From Heterobasidion occidentale (lineage: Eukaryota > Basidiomycota > Agaricomycetes > Russulales > Bondarzewiaceae), in the NCBI GenBank assembly GCA_039111635.1, contig JBCAQO010000006.1:2170001-2234000 (forward strand): 64,000 nt of DNA, read 5' to 3'. The translations under genes were made by a program, and so were the position numbers. Shown here piece by piece: positions 9,061 through 20,882 of this stretch. A model generated the notes under the pieces. The model was not told where the DNA came from, did no database searches, and saw nothing but the letters and a program-made list of their open reading frames with translations. Position 1 is the first letter of the stretch; every line of letters begins with the position of its first letter.

Positions 9061-12000
9061 TTAAGCTCTTCCTCTTCTTCTATCCTTCTTATCCTTTTTC
9101 TTGTTCTTGTCGTTCTCGCTCTGGATGCTCGGTGCCGGACTATCTGTGGTTTTCCCTGCTTCGCCCTTAGGTGCGCTCTTTCCTGCGTCGCCTTTCGAAG
9201 CGCTATCATCGTGCGTGTTCGAGCGGTTAAACGACGCATCTCGAATGAACCCTGGGATTGGAATGGAAGATGCTGATCCCTGGCGTCTAGTCGTAATCGA
9301 AATGCGGCGCGCGAGCCGCTGGAAGTTCTGCGAGGAAATCCGTTTCCGTTTGGGCTCCGATTCAGGGTCAGGTGTGCCGCTTCGAGGGGGAGTGCTGATT
9401 CCCTGAACGAATGTGACGCCTGGGCTTTGAATGGGCGTGTCACCGATGACTGAAGAGCGACGCGTGTCATCGTTGGAGATCGGGAAGGCGATAGGGCTGG
9501 AAACAGGAATGGGCTCGGAATCCTCGGCATCTGACGTAGGGAAAGCAATGGGTGCATCGACATGCTCTGTCACGGCTGGTCCCTCGACAATTGGCGTGTC
9601 TTCGATAATAGCGATTTCTGTCGGCTGAGCATCCACTTGGACAACATCCGAAATCTCTGCGGTCGCTTCCTCAGTCACGTCGCCAATTGCCGTGCTGTCT
9701 TCCGCCCTGGCCACGGAACCATCATTCTCAATTGAGTAACCTGACACCACATCTTTACGAAGAATAGGTTCTGGATCCTCCGAGGCAGAGATTTGATCAG
9801 CCCACATGGAAGCGAATATCCCGTTTTGCTCCAGAAGTTCCTTGTGGCTTCCCTGTTCGACGATCTGGCCATCTTTGAGGACGAGGATCCTGTACGGAAT
9901 GAGAACAGCACAAAGATAGGAGATAAAGTGATCTTACAAGTCAGCAGAAGCGATGGTCTAGACATTGGATACGTAAGTGTGACTGTTTTTAGACCCAAGA
10001 ACTGAGATACTTACAGAGAGCCGGTGAGCGATGGATAGCGAAGAGCGTCCTTGAACCAAGTTCTGCAGTGCCTTCTGAATATCTCTCTCTGTGGAGGTAT
10101 CAAGTGCGCTAGTGACAGTGGATCCAATCAATGCGGGACAAAGACTTGACAGTCATGAGAACACACCTGGTGGCTTCATCAAGCAATAAGATGGGTGGAT
10201 TCTTCAAGAGTGTGCGAGCGATGGCAACACGCTGTTTCTCTCCACCGCTGAGCCTGATGCCACGTTCACCGACCTTCGTCTCGTATCCGTCTGGGAAACT
10301 CAAGATCCTGTCGTGCATTTGTGCAGCTTTGGCAGCTTCCTCGAGCTCCTCCTGGGATGCACCAAACTTGCCATATCTGCATCGTGCGTTGAGACATACA
10401 TACCAGTCAAAACATGCGGGGAAGACATACCCAATATTGTATGCGATGGTTGCGTTGAAAAGCACTGAGTCCTGTGGAACAACTCCAATCGCCTTCCTCA
10501 AGCTCGCTTGAGTGATGTCACGGATATCCTGCCCATCAATCGCAATGCGTCCTTCACCCTCCTGCAGATCATAGAAGCGGTAGAGCAATCTCAAAATAGT
10601 CGACTTCCCAGACCCTGACTCGCCAACGAGAGCAACAGAGCTGCCCTTCGGCACCTTGAACGACACCCCTTTCAAAGCGGTCGTGCGGCCATCGTAGGAG
10701 AAGCTGACATTGTCTAGAGATGAAGATGAGCGAGCGAGAATGAAAAGCTACAATAGGCTAACATACCAAACTCGATCTCGCCATCACCAACCAGGAGATC
10801 GGGCGCGTTTGGCTTGTCGTTGATTTCAGTAGGCTCATTCAGGAGTTTCAAGAGCTTTTCGGTGTCAACCAAAGACTGATTGATGGAGCGGTAGATATAT
10901 CCTAGGCTGTTCAGCGGGCCGTATAACTGTGAGTGAGAAGGTAAGACATTGGTTGCCAGTTTTAATCGCAAATTTCTTACCTGTGCGAGGTAAGTGATGA
11001 AGAACACGAAATCGCTAGCTTCCAAGGTTCCAACGATCACACGTTGAGCGACAATGAGGGTTCCAACAAGCAATCCAACAGTCTGCCGATGAGAAACGGA
11101 TGTCAGAGATGAATTGAGAATAATGAGAAGAATTGCTGACGATGATGAAATTTTGGACGAGGTTGAGCAAGTTTAAGGAGACTATGAAAAACATTAGAGA
11201 TGAGCCTCCAGGTAGTCTCAATGGACTACATACGCATGACACGATACTCCAGCGCCTGATATTGAAGGAGAGCATCTCTGTAGCGCTCCCCTTCGTGTTC
11301 CTCGCCATTGAAGTACTTTACAGTTTCATAGTTCAACAAACAATCAGTATGAATTCCCCGAGTGATCTGTTCCAAAAACGAATGAGAGGATGCTATCGGG
11401 CATGCGACAAACTAAACGTACGATGTCGCGATCATTCATCTGCCTCCGCAGCTGAGTGCGCCATCTGGTGAGCCCCACACTAGCTGCGACTAAGATACAG
11501 TATGAGCACATATTCTGTCAATGCCAATAGCCCGCGTGACTCACTGTAAGTAAACATCACGAAAAAAATTACAATGGACACTGTCCAATCCAATCTGATC
11601 GTGAAAACAACAAGAGCGACGATGATATCGACGAGAGTTGGAATCACACTGAATAGAATAAGCTGTTCGTTGATGGTCGATCAGCCATCATGATCCGGGA
11701 GGGAATTAACGAAACGCGCGCACCTCCAACGTGTGGTTGATGGCAGCCCCACGATCCAAGATACGGAGGACCTCACCAGTCTTACGCCGAGTGTGGAACG
11801 CAAAAGACAAGTTGAGTAGGTGATTGAATGACAACTGAGACATTTCTGGAAACATCGCGCGTACAAGTGAGTCCAAGGCAACATGGACGTATTGAGAGAC
11901 ATACCGCGATCAGAATACTGCATCACAGGAGCCCAGAGAGCCTAGTGAAGCATCGATTAGGATGAGCTGTTAGATCGACACATAATGGGACGCACGTCGC

Positions 12001-13251
12001 GCAACGCGGCCAATCCACCACTGCTCTGCAAGAAACGAAGCCCAACGTATGCAAAGACCCATGGCCATGGCGAACGCCCACTATCCTTCTCAAAGATCGA
12101 AACAAGCTTGGCGAGAACGACAGGAACCGCAAAGTTGATGACGCGCCCGATAACAAGGGTGAAGATACACAGAAGCTGTAAACAACTTCAACGGTTTGGT
12201 AATGCACATGCACTCGCAACTGTACGTACAGCAATCACTTGCAACCCACGACTCTTCGAGGGCCACAAGTAGGGCGTGATGCGACGCAAGCGGGTCCAAA
12301 GCTCACCCCACGAGGGATCGAGGTTGATTTCTTTCTCCTTGGTGCTGGGCTGATATCAAAAAGCAATGAGCAACTGTCCCAAACTGTATATTTGCTGCCT
12401 ACCTTCAACGGCAGGATACGAGACGCAGGGTCAGGTGTATGCGCGCGTGTAGTAGGGCCCGAGGCCGTGAGGTTAGTAGAACCCGTGCTGCGGAAAGTCC
12501 CGTACTTGCTGCCGTCGACAGGAGACGCATTCAGGCCTGTCGAAAGGGATGCCCCAGCTTCTGGAGGCAAAAGAAGAGATGTCGACGTCGGCTCGGGTTC
12601 TGCCCCATCGACCGAAACTGCGGAGTAGGTAACGCGAGGGCTGATCAAGGCGAAGAATAGTGGCACGAGGAGCAACACGCGAAGGCCGGGAAGACAAGGT
12701 GCAAGAGAGTAAACAAGAAGAGCAAAGTTTTGGCTACAAGGGAAACGTGAGCTGGGTTCAAGACGGCAATCGGCAGGTAGATATAACTCACAAACATCAG
12801 GAATAGACGCTCCATAGAGGACAACCTGCGCGATGTCCAAGATCAAGGACAACGCTATCGCAGCCTTCAACCTCTTCAGAGACCAGACATCGACGCCCTT
12901 GACGTCTTTCCAGGCACCCAATGCGGCGAGGCCGGCGAATGCAACTAGGCCGAGGACCGCGTTGACCTCGATGCCAGAGTTGTAGGGCCACTTTTTATAG
13001 ATGACGGCGAAGATAACAAAAGCCAGCCCATCGAGAAGATAGGTAAAAGAAGAAAGAGAGAGGAGGGATAAAATGAGGGCACGACGAGGCGTGCGAGTCG
13101 CGACGACGACTGGAGTGATAGGGGACGGTGACGCTGGTGAGGCGGGTCCGGTCGGCACGATGGAGAGGGTTGACAGGAGTACAAGAGCAGGAGAGACGAT
13201 GCGCAGCGCAAAGAGCGCAACGTCCTGCGCTATTGCGGGGTGGGGAAGCAT
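9061..13251 (-). CDS. HMT1/ABCB6-type half ABC transporter (vacuolar or mitochondrial heavy-metal tolerance type)
   Basis: Half-size ABC exporter of the ABCB6/HMT-1 group, which moves metal-thiol conjugates or porphyrins into vacuoles or mitochondria (family knowledge; substrate here is inferred). The start is the ATG at 13251 ([13 protein letters not shown]). The N-terminal extension carries about five extra membrane helices ([37 protein letters not shown]), as in HMT1. A typical ABC membrane domain follows ([40 protein letters not shown]). The nucleotide-binding domain is complete: Walker [11 protein letters not shown]-loop [10 protein letters not shown], signature LSGGEKQR, Walker B ILLLDEAT, then [22 protein letters not shown] ~240-residue acidic, Ser/Pro-rich tail ends in the basic cluster [15 protein letters not shown]. 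There are roughly ten short introns. The gene is followed, on the same strand, by the RNA-binding protein gene. Confidence 0.9.
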
Positions 13252-14214
13252 CGTGTGCTAAGTCGTCGTCGGTGTGCTCGCTGTCGACGTTGGTGTTCGT
13301 GAAGAAAAAGAGAGAAAAAGAGAAAAAGAAGAGGGATGTGTGCGGCGAACGCGCGCGTGGGAAGGAGCGCCCGAGTGTGCCGTCCTTATGAAGCAGGGCT
13401 ATCGCGCTTGCGGCTAATTTCCATGTCTTCTCTTCACCGGTCACAGTCTTATCACACTGTTTAGCCTCCCCGACAGCGAATGGCAGCGGTCGCGGCATCT
13501 GTGTTATCGATGCGCTCGTTGACGTGCCTGTGCGCACCATCGTCCCGCCAGCTGCCGACACTGGCACAGGCAATGGCACCCACACGTCCACACTCCGGTC
13601 CCCGCGGTCTCACGTACGGCCTCTTCTCCATCTTGGAAATTTTTCTTCGTCCAACTTGGCCCGTACGCGTACACCTTTCCATCTTGTTCCATATTCCGTC
13701 ATTCCATCGCGCGGCACAGCGTCGCGGAGTCACCCTCACGTCCATGTTCCGCACGTCCGTGGACAAGACAATCACTAATAACGAGTCCCAACACTCCTGC
13801 CCTTCCCTATTTGAGAGCCACGAGGCATCCTCGAGGCAGCTCGAGTGCACCCGAAGTGGATATCGTTGATGTGAAACCGTCGATCATGCGTACAAATTTG
13901 CATAAAATCAACCTTGTCAATCAGTATTTCTATCAGCAAAGAAACCCTCCGGTGTTCGCTGAGTCGCTCGATGCCCTATCACAGTCGCAGTACAGCATTT
14001 CAAGCATCAGAGAAACGGGAGGCGTTTCACGACGTGGTCCGTTTCACCGAGTCCGGTGATGGTGTTGCCACGAGGTAGGACCCACAGGAAGTTGCACATT
14101 GTGCCATTATCTGTACAGGGGCCAACACACGGATAGACTTGCGGAGATATGCTCGCGATCAGCTGAACTGTGAGACAAAGATGAACCAGAACACCAGAAC
14201 CTTTTGGATTGTAT
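13252..14214. other. Intergenic: ABC transporter promoter and 3' flank of small gene
   Basis: About 960 bases with no supported gene. The first ~200 bases contain an A/G-rich tract (GAAGAAAAAGAGAGAAAAAGAG near 13300-13325), that is, a pyrimidine tract on the transporter's coding strand and typical of fungal promoters. A 129-codon open frame on the plus strand at 13480-13869 has no recognisable protein and no splice support. Confidence 0.4.
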
Positions 14215-14520
14215 TTATACATCCTTGAGCCCTTGAAGCACATCCTCTAACTTGCTCCTAGCCTCCTCGACGCGTTCCCCCTGCACATCAACACCTTCCC
14301 TGTTTTGGATCTTGATGGCCTTGCGTGCCTCCCGTGCGAATTCGTACGAGAGTTCTACGGAGATGTCGACTTCTGATTGCCCCTCTGGTTGCACAGGCGT
14401 TTTCGGCGAGGTCGTGGCCATCAGGAGAGAAGAAAGGTCGAGGTCAGATGCTCGCAAAAGAGCAAGGTCTCGTAAGGTGTCCTCCAACGCAAAAGGATTA
14501 GATTTAGGTTTGGAGCTCAT
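14215..14520 (-). CDS. Small uncharacterised protein, 101 residues (complete copy)
   Basis: A single uninterrupted frame from ATG 14520 (MSSKPKSNPFALEDTLRD) to TAA 14215. The protein is highly charged and predicted helical. The C-terminal half (EFAREARKAIKIQNREG, GERVEEARSKLEDVLQGLKD) looks like a short coiled-coil or helical-hairpin subunit. No signal peptide or membrane segment is present. I do not recognise the family; a small structural subunit of a larger complex is one possibility, as pure inference. Its first seven codons reappear directly after the assembly gap at 20983-21003. In that second copy a hAT-like element lies 34 bases upstream of the start codon, so the leader differs between copies. 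Confidence 0.65.
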   Translation of the reverse strand: MSSKPKSNPFALEDTLRDLALLRASDLDLSSLLMATTSPKTPVQPEGQSEVDISVELSYEFAREARKAIKIQNREGVDVQGERVEEARSKLEDVLQGLKDV

Positions 14521-15207
14521 GGTGAAGAGGATGAGGCGCCAAAGGGAACACAAGGCCTCCACGCCTCTAGTAAGGATCACATGATGTCGTGGAAAGATGC
14601 AGGCCGAGAGCTGCCGAGAGGGACTGAATGAGATTGATGCATGATTACACACTAAGTCTGGGACGAAGGGTTGTCGGACGTGTTTAGACCTCGTTGAGGT
14701 CGTGTGCTCATCCACCCACCATCTTCTGCTTCGTCTTACCTTCAGCCCATGCCTCGTGCATCCCAGCAACCTCGCCCACCTCGGAGGACACCCGTCACTC
14801 GACAGGCTCGCCCTCAACCCGCCCACCTCGGCTACGGTGCCGACAACTGTGCCGACGAGTTCCTTAGATAGTTCACCAGGCCCACAAAACGGCGTCCAAA
14901 AGAACAATTCACCGCTCAGCAACATGTGGCCATTCGCGACAATGCTGACCTTGTGGTCTCCATGCCGCCAGTAACAAAAGACGACAAATGAATAGCGCAT
15001 CATGCAAGAAACCACGTCTCGACCAGCACGAGCCCCAGTACCGTACGAAGGAAGCGCCCGATACCTAGTCTAGCTAACGACGAGTCCATGGAACACGGGG
15101 AGTGACAGTAAAGAGAAAAGGGGGGTTCGTAGAAGAAGAAACAGGTGCGAGGACGGGGACGGGGAAAAGGGACGACTGGATTTGATGATCTGGGGAAAGG
15201 ACAGCGT
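14521..15207. other. Intergenic; empty hAT target site and a decayed plus-strand reading frame
   Basis: The unoccupied target AACACAAG of the hAT-like element lies at 14547-14554. From about 14715 to 14990 the plus strand reads as Pro/Arg/Gln-rich protein (YLQPMPRASQQPRPP, then AQQHVAIRDNADLVVSMPP) interrupted by one TAG. The same stop is present in the second copy near 22318. No start, splice sites or family were found, so it may be a relic exon or chance. Confidence 0.35.
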
Positions 15208-16838
15208 TCAGAGATAGGCTGGCAAGGGGAAGATGTTGGCCTTGATACCGAACGCCTGTAGGCGCTTGACGAGGAAATTGATGGACGTGACGAAGGTGCA
15301 GTCCGAGACGTCGGTGGTTCTGTCTCCGCCAGTGAGTATGCCGCAGATGCGACCCACGGCGTCGATGACGACAGATCCCGAGTCTCCAGGCTCGGAAAAC
15401 GGGCCAGACTTCGAGTTGCGAGGCAGTACGGCTAATTCCCTCGACATCTCACCGGGCTGTCCCTCGAAGTAGTGTCGGACGAAGGAACGAATAGTGTTAA
15501 GGCGGCCGACCGTGAGGTTGGAGGTGTTTCCGTTCTTGAGGACCTTGATGACGGAGTCATTGTCGTGGTCTTTAGTCCCTAGAGGAGGCTTGAACATCTC
15601 CTGGTCTGAGACGATACCGACGCACCTGAGAAGACGGTCGCCAGGGTAATCGAATGAGTTCGGGTTGGCGGTGGGGATACATCCAAGCAGTGAGCTCGTC
15701 AACCTCAACGGAGCCAAGGTCGATAGCGTTACCGATAAAGTTGAGCTTCGAGACCTCGGTGGGGTGGATCTGGACAACCGCCCAATCGTCGGTGTAGCCG
15801 TCCTCGCCGAAGTTGCAGCTGATGGGGGGGGGACAAGACGTGGCCGATGACCCAATTGCCCTCGCCCTTCCAATCTCTGTCAACATCGGCGAGCAACTTC
15901 TCGAAGGCCGTGATCGCCTTTCTCGCCTCATCCATCTTGGGCTGTACCGCATCCCGCTCCGCAGCAGCGTTGTCCTCGTCCTCCATCTCGCTAGCTAGCT
16001 CCAAACGTTTGTTGAGCTGCCTGATGATGATGTTCTTGCCACCGATCGCGGCCTCGACAGCCTCGACACGAGCCTTGAAGGCGGCCTCTCCCAACACCAT
16101 GACGTCCCTACGAGGCGCACCAGAGCCGTCCGTGAACTTGTAAAGCGTATTCGCTTCCTTGTCGAGGTGAAGCAAGACGTGTCTGGCGGTGAGCATGAAG
16201 AGGATGCCGGGCTTGGCACTGTCGATGAAGAAGAAGCCCCCTGTTCCTTCGAAGTTGGTCGTCTTGGAGTTACAGATGGGGAGACCGAGGGAAGTGGAGA
16301 AGGGCTCGCGGAGGAGGGCGGCAGGGTTAGCACTAATGGCGGGTTTGTACATTGATGCTGAGAGGGTAGACTTGGATTCGCGGATCTCGACGTGAACATC
16401 GTCAATACCATTATCGACAAGGATGGAGCGGCAACGGATAGCGACCTCGATGCCGAGCTCGTGAGAGAGAGAGTCAGGGTCGACTCCTACGAAGATGACG
16501 GCGGGAGGGGAAGCTTGGCCAGCTGTGCGAAGGGGTGTCATACTAGTGCACCGGACCTGCTTCTCCTGCAGATATCAATCCATGGCGGGACCGACAGTCC
16601 CCTCCCAGACCTCGTTGAGACGATGCGTGCCGAGAGGCGTCAACCCCTTGGGGACCAGATAAGCCTCAGCACCCGTGGGCCTCATCCAGACGTCGCAGCT
16701 GGAGCGAGCGACCAAGTGGGGCTTGGACGGCAGCCCATAGTAGGAGTACGTTGCTTCGACGTCGGAGGGAGCGTAGGGAGCACTGGGAGGCGGATTGGGG
16801 ACGACGTGGTTGAACATGGATGTGAGGATGGGGGCCAT
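15208..16838 (-). pseudogene. PA-clan (trypsin-like fold) protease-like protein, inactivated, copy A
   Basis: The frame from ATG 16838 (MAPILTSMFNHVVPNPPP) runs through a domain with GGFFFIDSAKPGILFMLTAR, the TARHVL block carrying the likely catalytic His, and a coiled-coil insert (GGKNIIIRQLNKRLELA). It then reaches DDWAVVQIHP and ends with SKSGPFSEPGDSGSVVID and GRICGILTGG, the GDSG motif of chymotrypsin-fold serine proteases, up to FGIKANIFPLPAYL. I associate this uncharacterised family with Agaricomycetes. Lesions: an in-frame TGA at 16577-16575 (between GPAMD and YLQEKQVR), a one-base shift at a run of nine C (complement of 15824-15832), and another shift near DELTAWMYPH/ANPNSFDYPG. The TGA and both shifts are shared with copy B, so the gene was probably already dead in the common ancestor. 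The C-run shift alone could be a sequencing artefact; the TGA could not. Confidence 0.75.
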
Positions 16839-17427
16839 GGTATAGGAGAGACCCACTCAATGTATTCGTCATCGACTATGTATCAGTCTGCTGAGGAGAC
16901 TAGGGCCATGGAGCCTTTCTGAGATATGGCGAGGCGAGTACGAACGTAGGTTTCGGTGTTAGACACTAGAGGAAGAAAGCACGAAAGAAAAAGGTTAGAA
17001 CGGGGAGAGACTCGAGGAGAAACGGGACGCACTCTGCTACACGATAAACACAGCAATGGCTCGGAGCAAAGCGTCAAGTTGGGTACTTTTGAATGGACTG
17101 CGGACACTCGATCTCCGCCATCTGCCAATTTGGCTGTGCGTTGCCATCAGAACCTTTGCATCGCCAGTAGTCTCCGTGGCTGACCGGTGACCTTTACACA
17201 GAAGACAGTCGTTCTGTGTATAAGACATCGCCAGAGGAACCCGATCAACTTTCAGCGCTTCAGCAGTCTTTCAGCCCAGATTACAACTACAATGCGATAC
17301 AACGATATCCAAAACACTGCGACCAACCAAGACTCGAAAACAACCGATAGTATGTGAGTAACGTAGAGAGCGAACACTGAATGAATCTATCAAAAATTTC
17401 GTGCACACGAGCATGCCGGTATCCCAT
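16839..17427. other. Intergenic with short mobile element and promoter-like stretch
   Basis: No supported gene. A 58-bp palindromic element lies at 17168-17225. It is followed by a promoter-like pyrimidine/CA-rich stretch and an isolated start context (ACAATG at about 17290) that opens a 20-codon frame with a GTATGTGAGT donor-like end near 17351. I could not connect it to any downstream exon. Confidence 0.4.
17168..17225 (+). mobile_element. Tiny (58 bp) palindromic element with 9-bp target duplication, copy A
   Basis: Same family as the insert at 5503-5551: it starts TAGTCTCCGTGG, carries the hairpin TTACACAGAA...TTCTGTGTATAA and ends ATAAGA. It has eight additional bases (GGTGACCT) in the middle. 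The flanking direct repeats are CATCGCCAG at 17159-17167 and 17226-17234, different from those at the first locus. Different flanking repeats at different loci are what independent insertion predicts. Confidence 0.7.
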
Positions 17428-19745
17428 CTACGCCAAAAGGTCTAACACATCATCCGAAGAAGGCTCTTCAGCCATATTTTGTGCGCTCTGGCGGCGCACC
17501 TTGTCGCGACCACCCCTTCCGAGATTCCAAGTCTGCGAAGCCGCTCGTCGCACGGCAGCAGCCCTCTCCGCCGCCTTTTCCTCTCTGAGGTTGATCACAT
17601 TTTTCTGCGCGTCCGCCACCAGCGTCCTAAAATTCCACTCTCGCCGCGGCTTCTTAGGTGAGAGGATCTCGTCAAAGTCTTCGTAGCTATCATCCTCGTC
17701 CTCCTCGTCTTCGTCCTCGTCCAAGGAGACTTCAGTGTCGGGAGATAGAGACCTCGAGTGGGTGGACGAGTCGCTAGAGATAGAGATAGTAGCCGATGTA
17801 GATGTGGAAGTCGATGTCCTTGAAACAGGTTTTCGGGAGGACGTCGACCTCACAGGGACACTCCTGCGTGCAACGGCAGTTCGAGGGGGCGCTGAAGCGG
17901 AAGTAGTCCGGATTAGAGCCGGCGCTCTCAGCGGTTGCGATCCCGTAGATAACCTCGTCCGCGGGCGGACGTTCGGAACCATCTCCCGCTGTTTCGCTGG
18001 CGGTGACTTGCGCACCCAGCACCCGAATAGATCCTCCCACTCCCACTCGCTTCCTTCTAATCCGTCACTGGCATCCTCGTTCTCATTCGAAGACAAACCA
18101 TGTCTCGAAGACCTAGATCCGTAGAATCTTCGCTCCGCTGTGTTGACTTCGTCCATGAGCTCGTACCGGATACGTTCGTTTTCACGCCCGCTAGCAGCAG
18201 ACGAGACGGACACATCGCGCTCAAAGTGGCGCAGTGCGCATGCCCAGAAAGAAGCTTCCAAAGCACGAAGGTCGCGCTCATGAAGAGCCAATGCATACCT
18301 TCGTAGAGATCGCATCGCACCAAGCAGAGATCGGTCAACTGGCCTAACAGGAGAACCAGCAAGCTCTTCGGGGGCAAAGGTTGCAATGACAAGGTCGTCG
18401 TAGGTGCTCGTGACAGGGTGAGCATCCTTGAGCAAGCTCACGAGCTCTTCGACATCATGAGCGCTGCGCGAAGCTAAGAGTGGAGATGCGAGACACTGCG
18501 TCGCCAAACAAGCTAAGACGTCTTGAACCTCCCGGAATGGCGATTCGGAATGGGCATCGTCGTCACAAAGATGGATACCAAGCGCACGGGAGGTAACAAG
18601 ACAGTCGACGATAGACGCAAACTCGTCGTGCTGTGCCGGCAGGAGCAGGTCATCATCCAAGTCGAGAAGAACAACACGGCTGTGGAGCACCGTAGTCCAT
18701 CGGGACAACCTATCGCATAGCTGAATATTCTCGGCCTCGAACTCTCCATCAGGAACCTTTCCACGCTTCCGCTTCATCTTCTTCCGACGACTTTGTCGGC
18801 TGATAACCTCCGCCAAGCCGCAAAGAAGCTGTACGAAGGCGGGGAAATCGGTGGCCTGCATGTGTCGGCCCAGTCTGGATACTGCCCTGCTATTCCACAC
18901 ATCCGCAGATCCCATTTCCACGAGAACATCAACCAGGATCGTAACAAAGCCGGTTTCGGTGTAATGAGAAGGTTGGTGAGAGCCTTGGTCCTTGCTCAGG
19001 TTGGATGATGTCCACTTTATGCAGAGTTCCCTCAAGTAGGACGAGTGGGCTGGATGGCAGATAGGGCGCGAGGCGGAAGGGCGACCAGCACAAATTGCGG
19101 TCGCAAGAAGAGCACGAAGAATAATTTTGGACTCTCGAGGTAAATTGTATGAGAGCGACATGTCAAGAAGACACGATACGAGTGTTGGCTGGTGAGGACA
19201 AGTCTTCATGACTATGGAAAGAGCATGGGAAACCAATGTCCATCTGTGCCGACACAGAAGAGCGAGACTCAGCGCGGGACCTGACACATGAAAAGAGTTT
19301 TAGACATCATACCCGCGATATTGTTCAGAGACTGCCTCGTAACATTCGTTCATGATCGCCATCTCCGCGTCCTCGTCCACATCGCAGCTCTCGTCCCTGT
19401 CCTCGTACAAACTGAGCTCGATGTCGTCTTGAATAGACTCCCCTACAACTGCAGCACACATGTCCGTCAAGCTCATGATCTTCACCTCTTTTCCAACAGA
19501 CTCTGATCCGAAATGGGCTTGGAGCACGTTCTTGAACGTGTCCAAGACGGCGTAGACCCTCCGCGAGAGTTCGAGGTTCTCCAGGCTGTGGTGATCCAAG
19601 TGCGCGCGGGATGCGAGAGCTTTGGGTGATAAGAGGATAGCAAGCGGGGGATGTTCGTGGAGTGCCGGTGGCAGAGCGGGAGCCGTATGTTACGAGAGAC
19701 GCGTTTGAAGAAGAGGACGACGCTAGAGACGCAAGATTCGCACAT
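17428..19745 (-). CDS. Large uncharacterised acidic-tailed protein, copy A (N-terminal frame disrupted)
   Basis: Two exons: an N-terminal one beginning MCESCVS (ATG 19745, good CAACAAATG context) and a long second one ending at 17428. The intron starts GTATGATG after SEQYRG and ends at CACAG or GCTGAG (69 or 45 nt; both keep frame). The protein has helical segments (VSHALSIVMKTC, FPAFVQLLCGLAEVIS, RSLLGAMRSLRRYALALHER) and a basic cluster KKMKRKRGK. A long Ser/Thr-rich linker leads to an acidic run (SLDEDEDEEDEDD), and the tail is EWNFRTLVADAQKNVINLRE. I recognise no known domain. Relative to copy B, this copy has one extra base near 19725 and lacks two bases near 19655, so the first exon is out of frame here; it may start at a later Met (19599) or carry sequence errors near the contig end. 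Confidence 0.7.
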
Positions 19746-20208
19746 TTGTTGCGCAGAGGACGAAGCAAGCGATTTATCCTAGAGACCGATATGTTCTTCC
19801 CGAGAGTGGAGACCATTCTGAGCCCTGAAGGCCTGACGAGGTGGCTCAGTCCTGTCGACTGTCGATGTTGAGGTCTACAGGCAATGTAATCGTCGACGCG
19901 TCGACGCGTCGATGCCAGTTTGTCGAACTCCAACCAGTTGCCATGTTGGGAAGGTACAAGCTCAGCGGCCTTGAGTGGCAAACGATCGGATCGGTGGCGG
20001 GACCAGTTCGCTCGTGGAGGGAATTAGTGGGAAATTCCCGAATGCCAACAAAACAATCCAGGAAAACTAAGGTCAAGATAGACTACACACATAGGATACA
20101 TCGAGTACAGCAAATCAAGGATAACTAGACAAGAAAAATCATAGAGGATCGCACAGTCCAACGGTCTAGCCATTCAAGTCCGAAATCGCGTATCGCTCCC
20201 AGAGCTAC

Positions 20209-20882
20209 TTACATCGCCGTCTGCGGTGCCATGGGCATCGGTGGGTCCGTCGGGTCAGGGTGGTCATGGCGGTGACGCCGCTGTGCAAACCGTAGGTAAC
20301 GTGAGAAGCGAGAGCCTGGCGTAGGCGAGGATGGCGAATGACCGCGGTCAATGGGCGCATGGCCATCTTCGGTTGACCCAGACAGCATTGTTTCCAGTGC
20401 GTGGAAGTCTGTCCAGTTTCGTAATTAGTATCGATGACTCAAATGTCCACGTGCAAGGACGTACCATGTCGACAAAGTGGACAGGAACTAGAGAGCTCAA
20501 GCAGCCACGGATCAACGCAGCGCTGGTGAAATTTGTGCTGGCCCTCGCATGGAAGCACGCGTAGATCATCTCCCTCCTCGAAATCGAGGATACATATAGG
20601 GCACGTCTCTCGCCCTATAGCATCCGGCATGGGATGGTCGGGGGCTGGTGTCTCTTGCGAAGGACCTGCAGAGCTCCCAACAGCTGTCCCTGGCCGCGGC
20701 CTGTCGACCAGGGTCATATTCAGTTTTGGAAGGCTCTCCCGTCTCTGTGGAGAACTAGGCTCTCCTCGGACATCAGCAGGTTCAGATGTTTGAACAAACG
20801 ATTTGCCAGTTTGAGCCTCCTCCGTAGCATCCGCAATATCTTGCTCGTGCAGATCTTTCATCTCCAGTGACTGTGATCGCTG
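20209..20882 (-). CDS. PA-TM-RING E3 ubiquitin ligase, copy A, cut by the assembly gap
   Basis: C-terminal part of the gene described in full at 27644-29741. It contains the RING-H2 finger (CPICILDFEEGDDL ... HKFHQRC ... CPLCRH) and the tail ending DPTDPPMPMAPQTAM. The 5' part is lost in the run of N that begins at 20883. It differs from copy B by a few substitutions only (for example VQTSEP versus VRTSEP). Confidence 0.85.

Larger units (their letters stand above)
14500..20882. repeat. Copy A of the duplicated block (likely haplotype 1), ends at the assembly gap
   Basis: From 14500 to the N gap the sequence matches 20983-28316 nearly base for base, apart from scattered one- to three-base indels, a few substitutions and the 960-bp element plus 8-bp duplication present only in the second copy. 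The repeat ends exactly at the gap and its partner starts exactly after it. The two copies have about the same length once the insertion is removed (6383 versus roughly 6366 bases). This fits overlapping contig ends from two haplotypes better than a true tandem duplication. Confidence 0.9.

Noticed and set aside
12995..13591. 198-codon minus-strand frame starting upstream of the ABC transporter
   Set aside because: Frame mismatch with the transporter and low-complexity Phe/Ser translation of a pyrimidine-rich promoter; the ATG at 13251 gives the conserved N-terminus.
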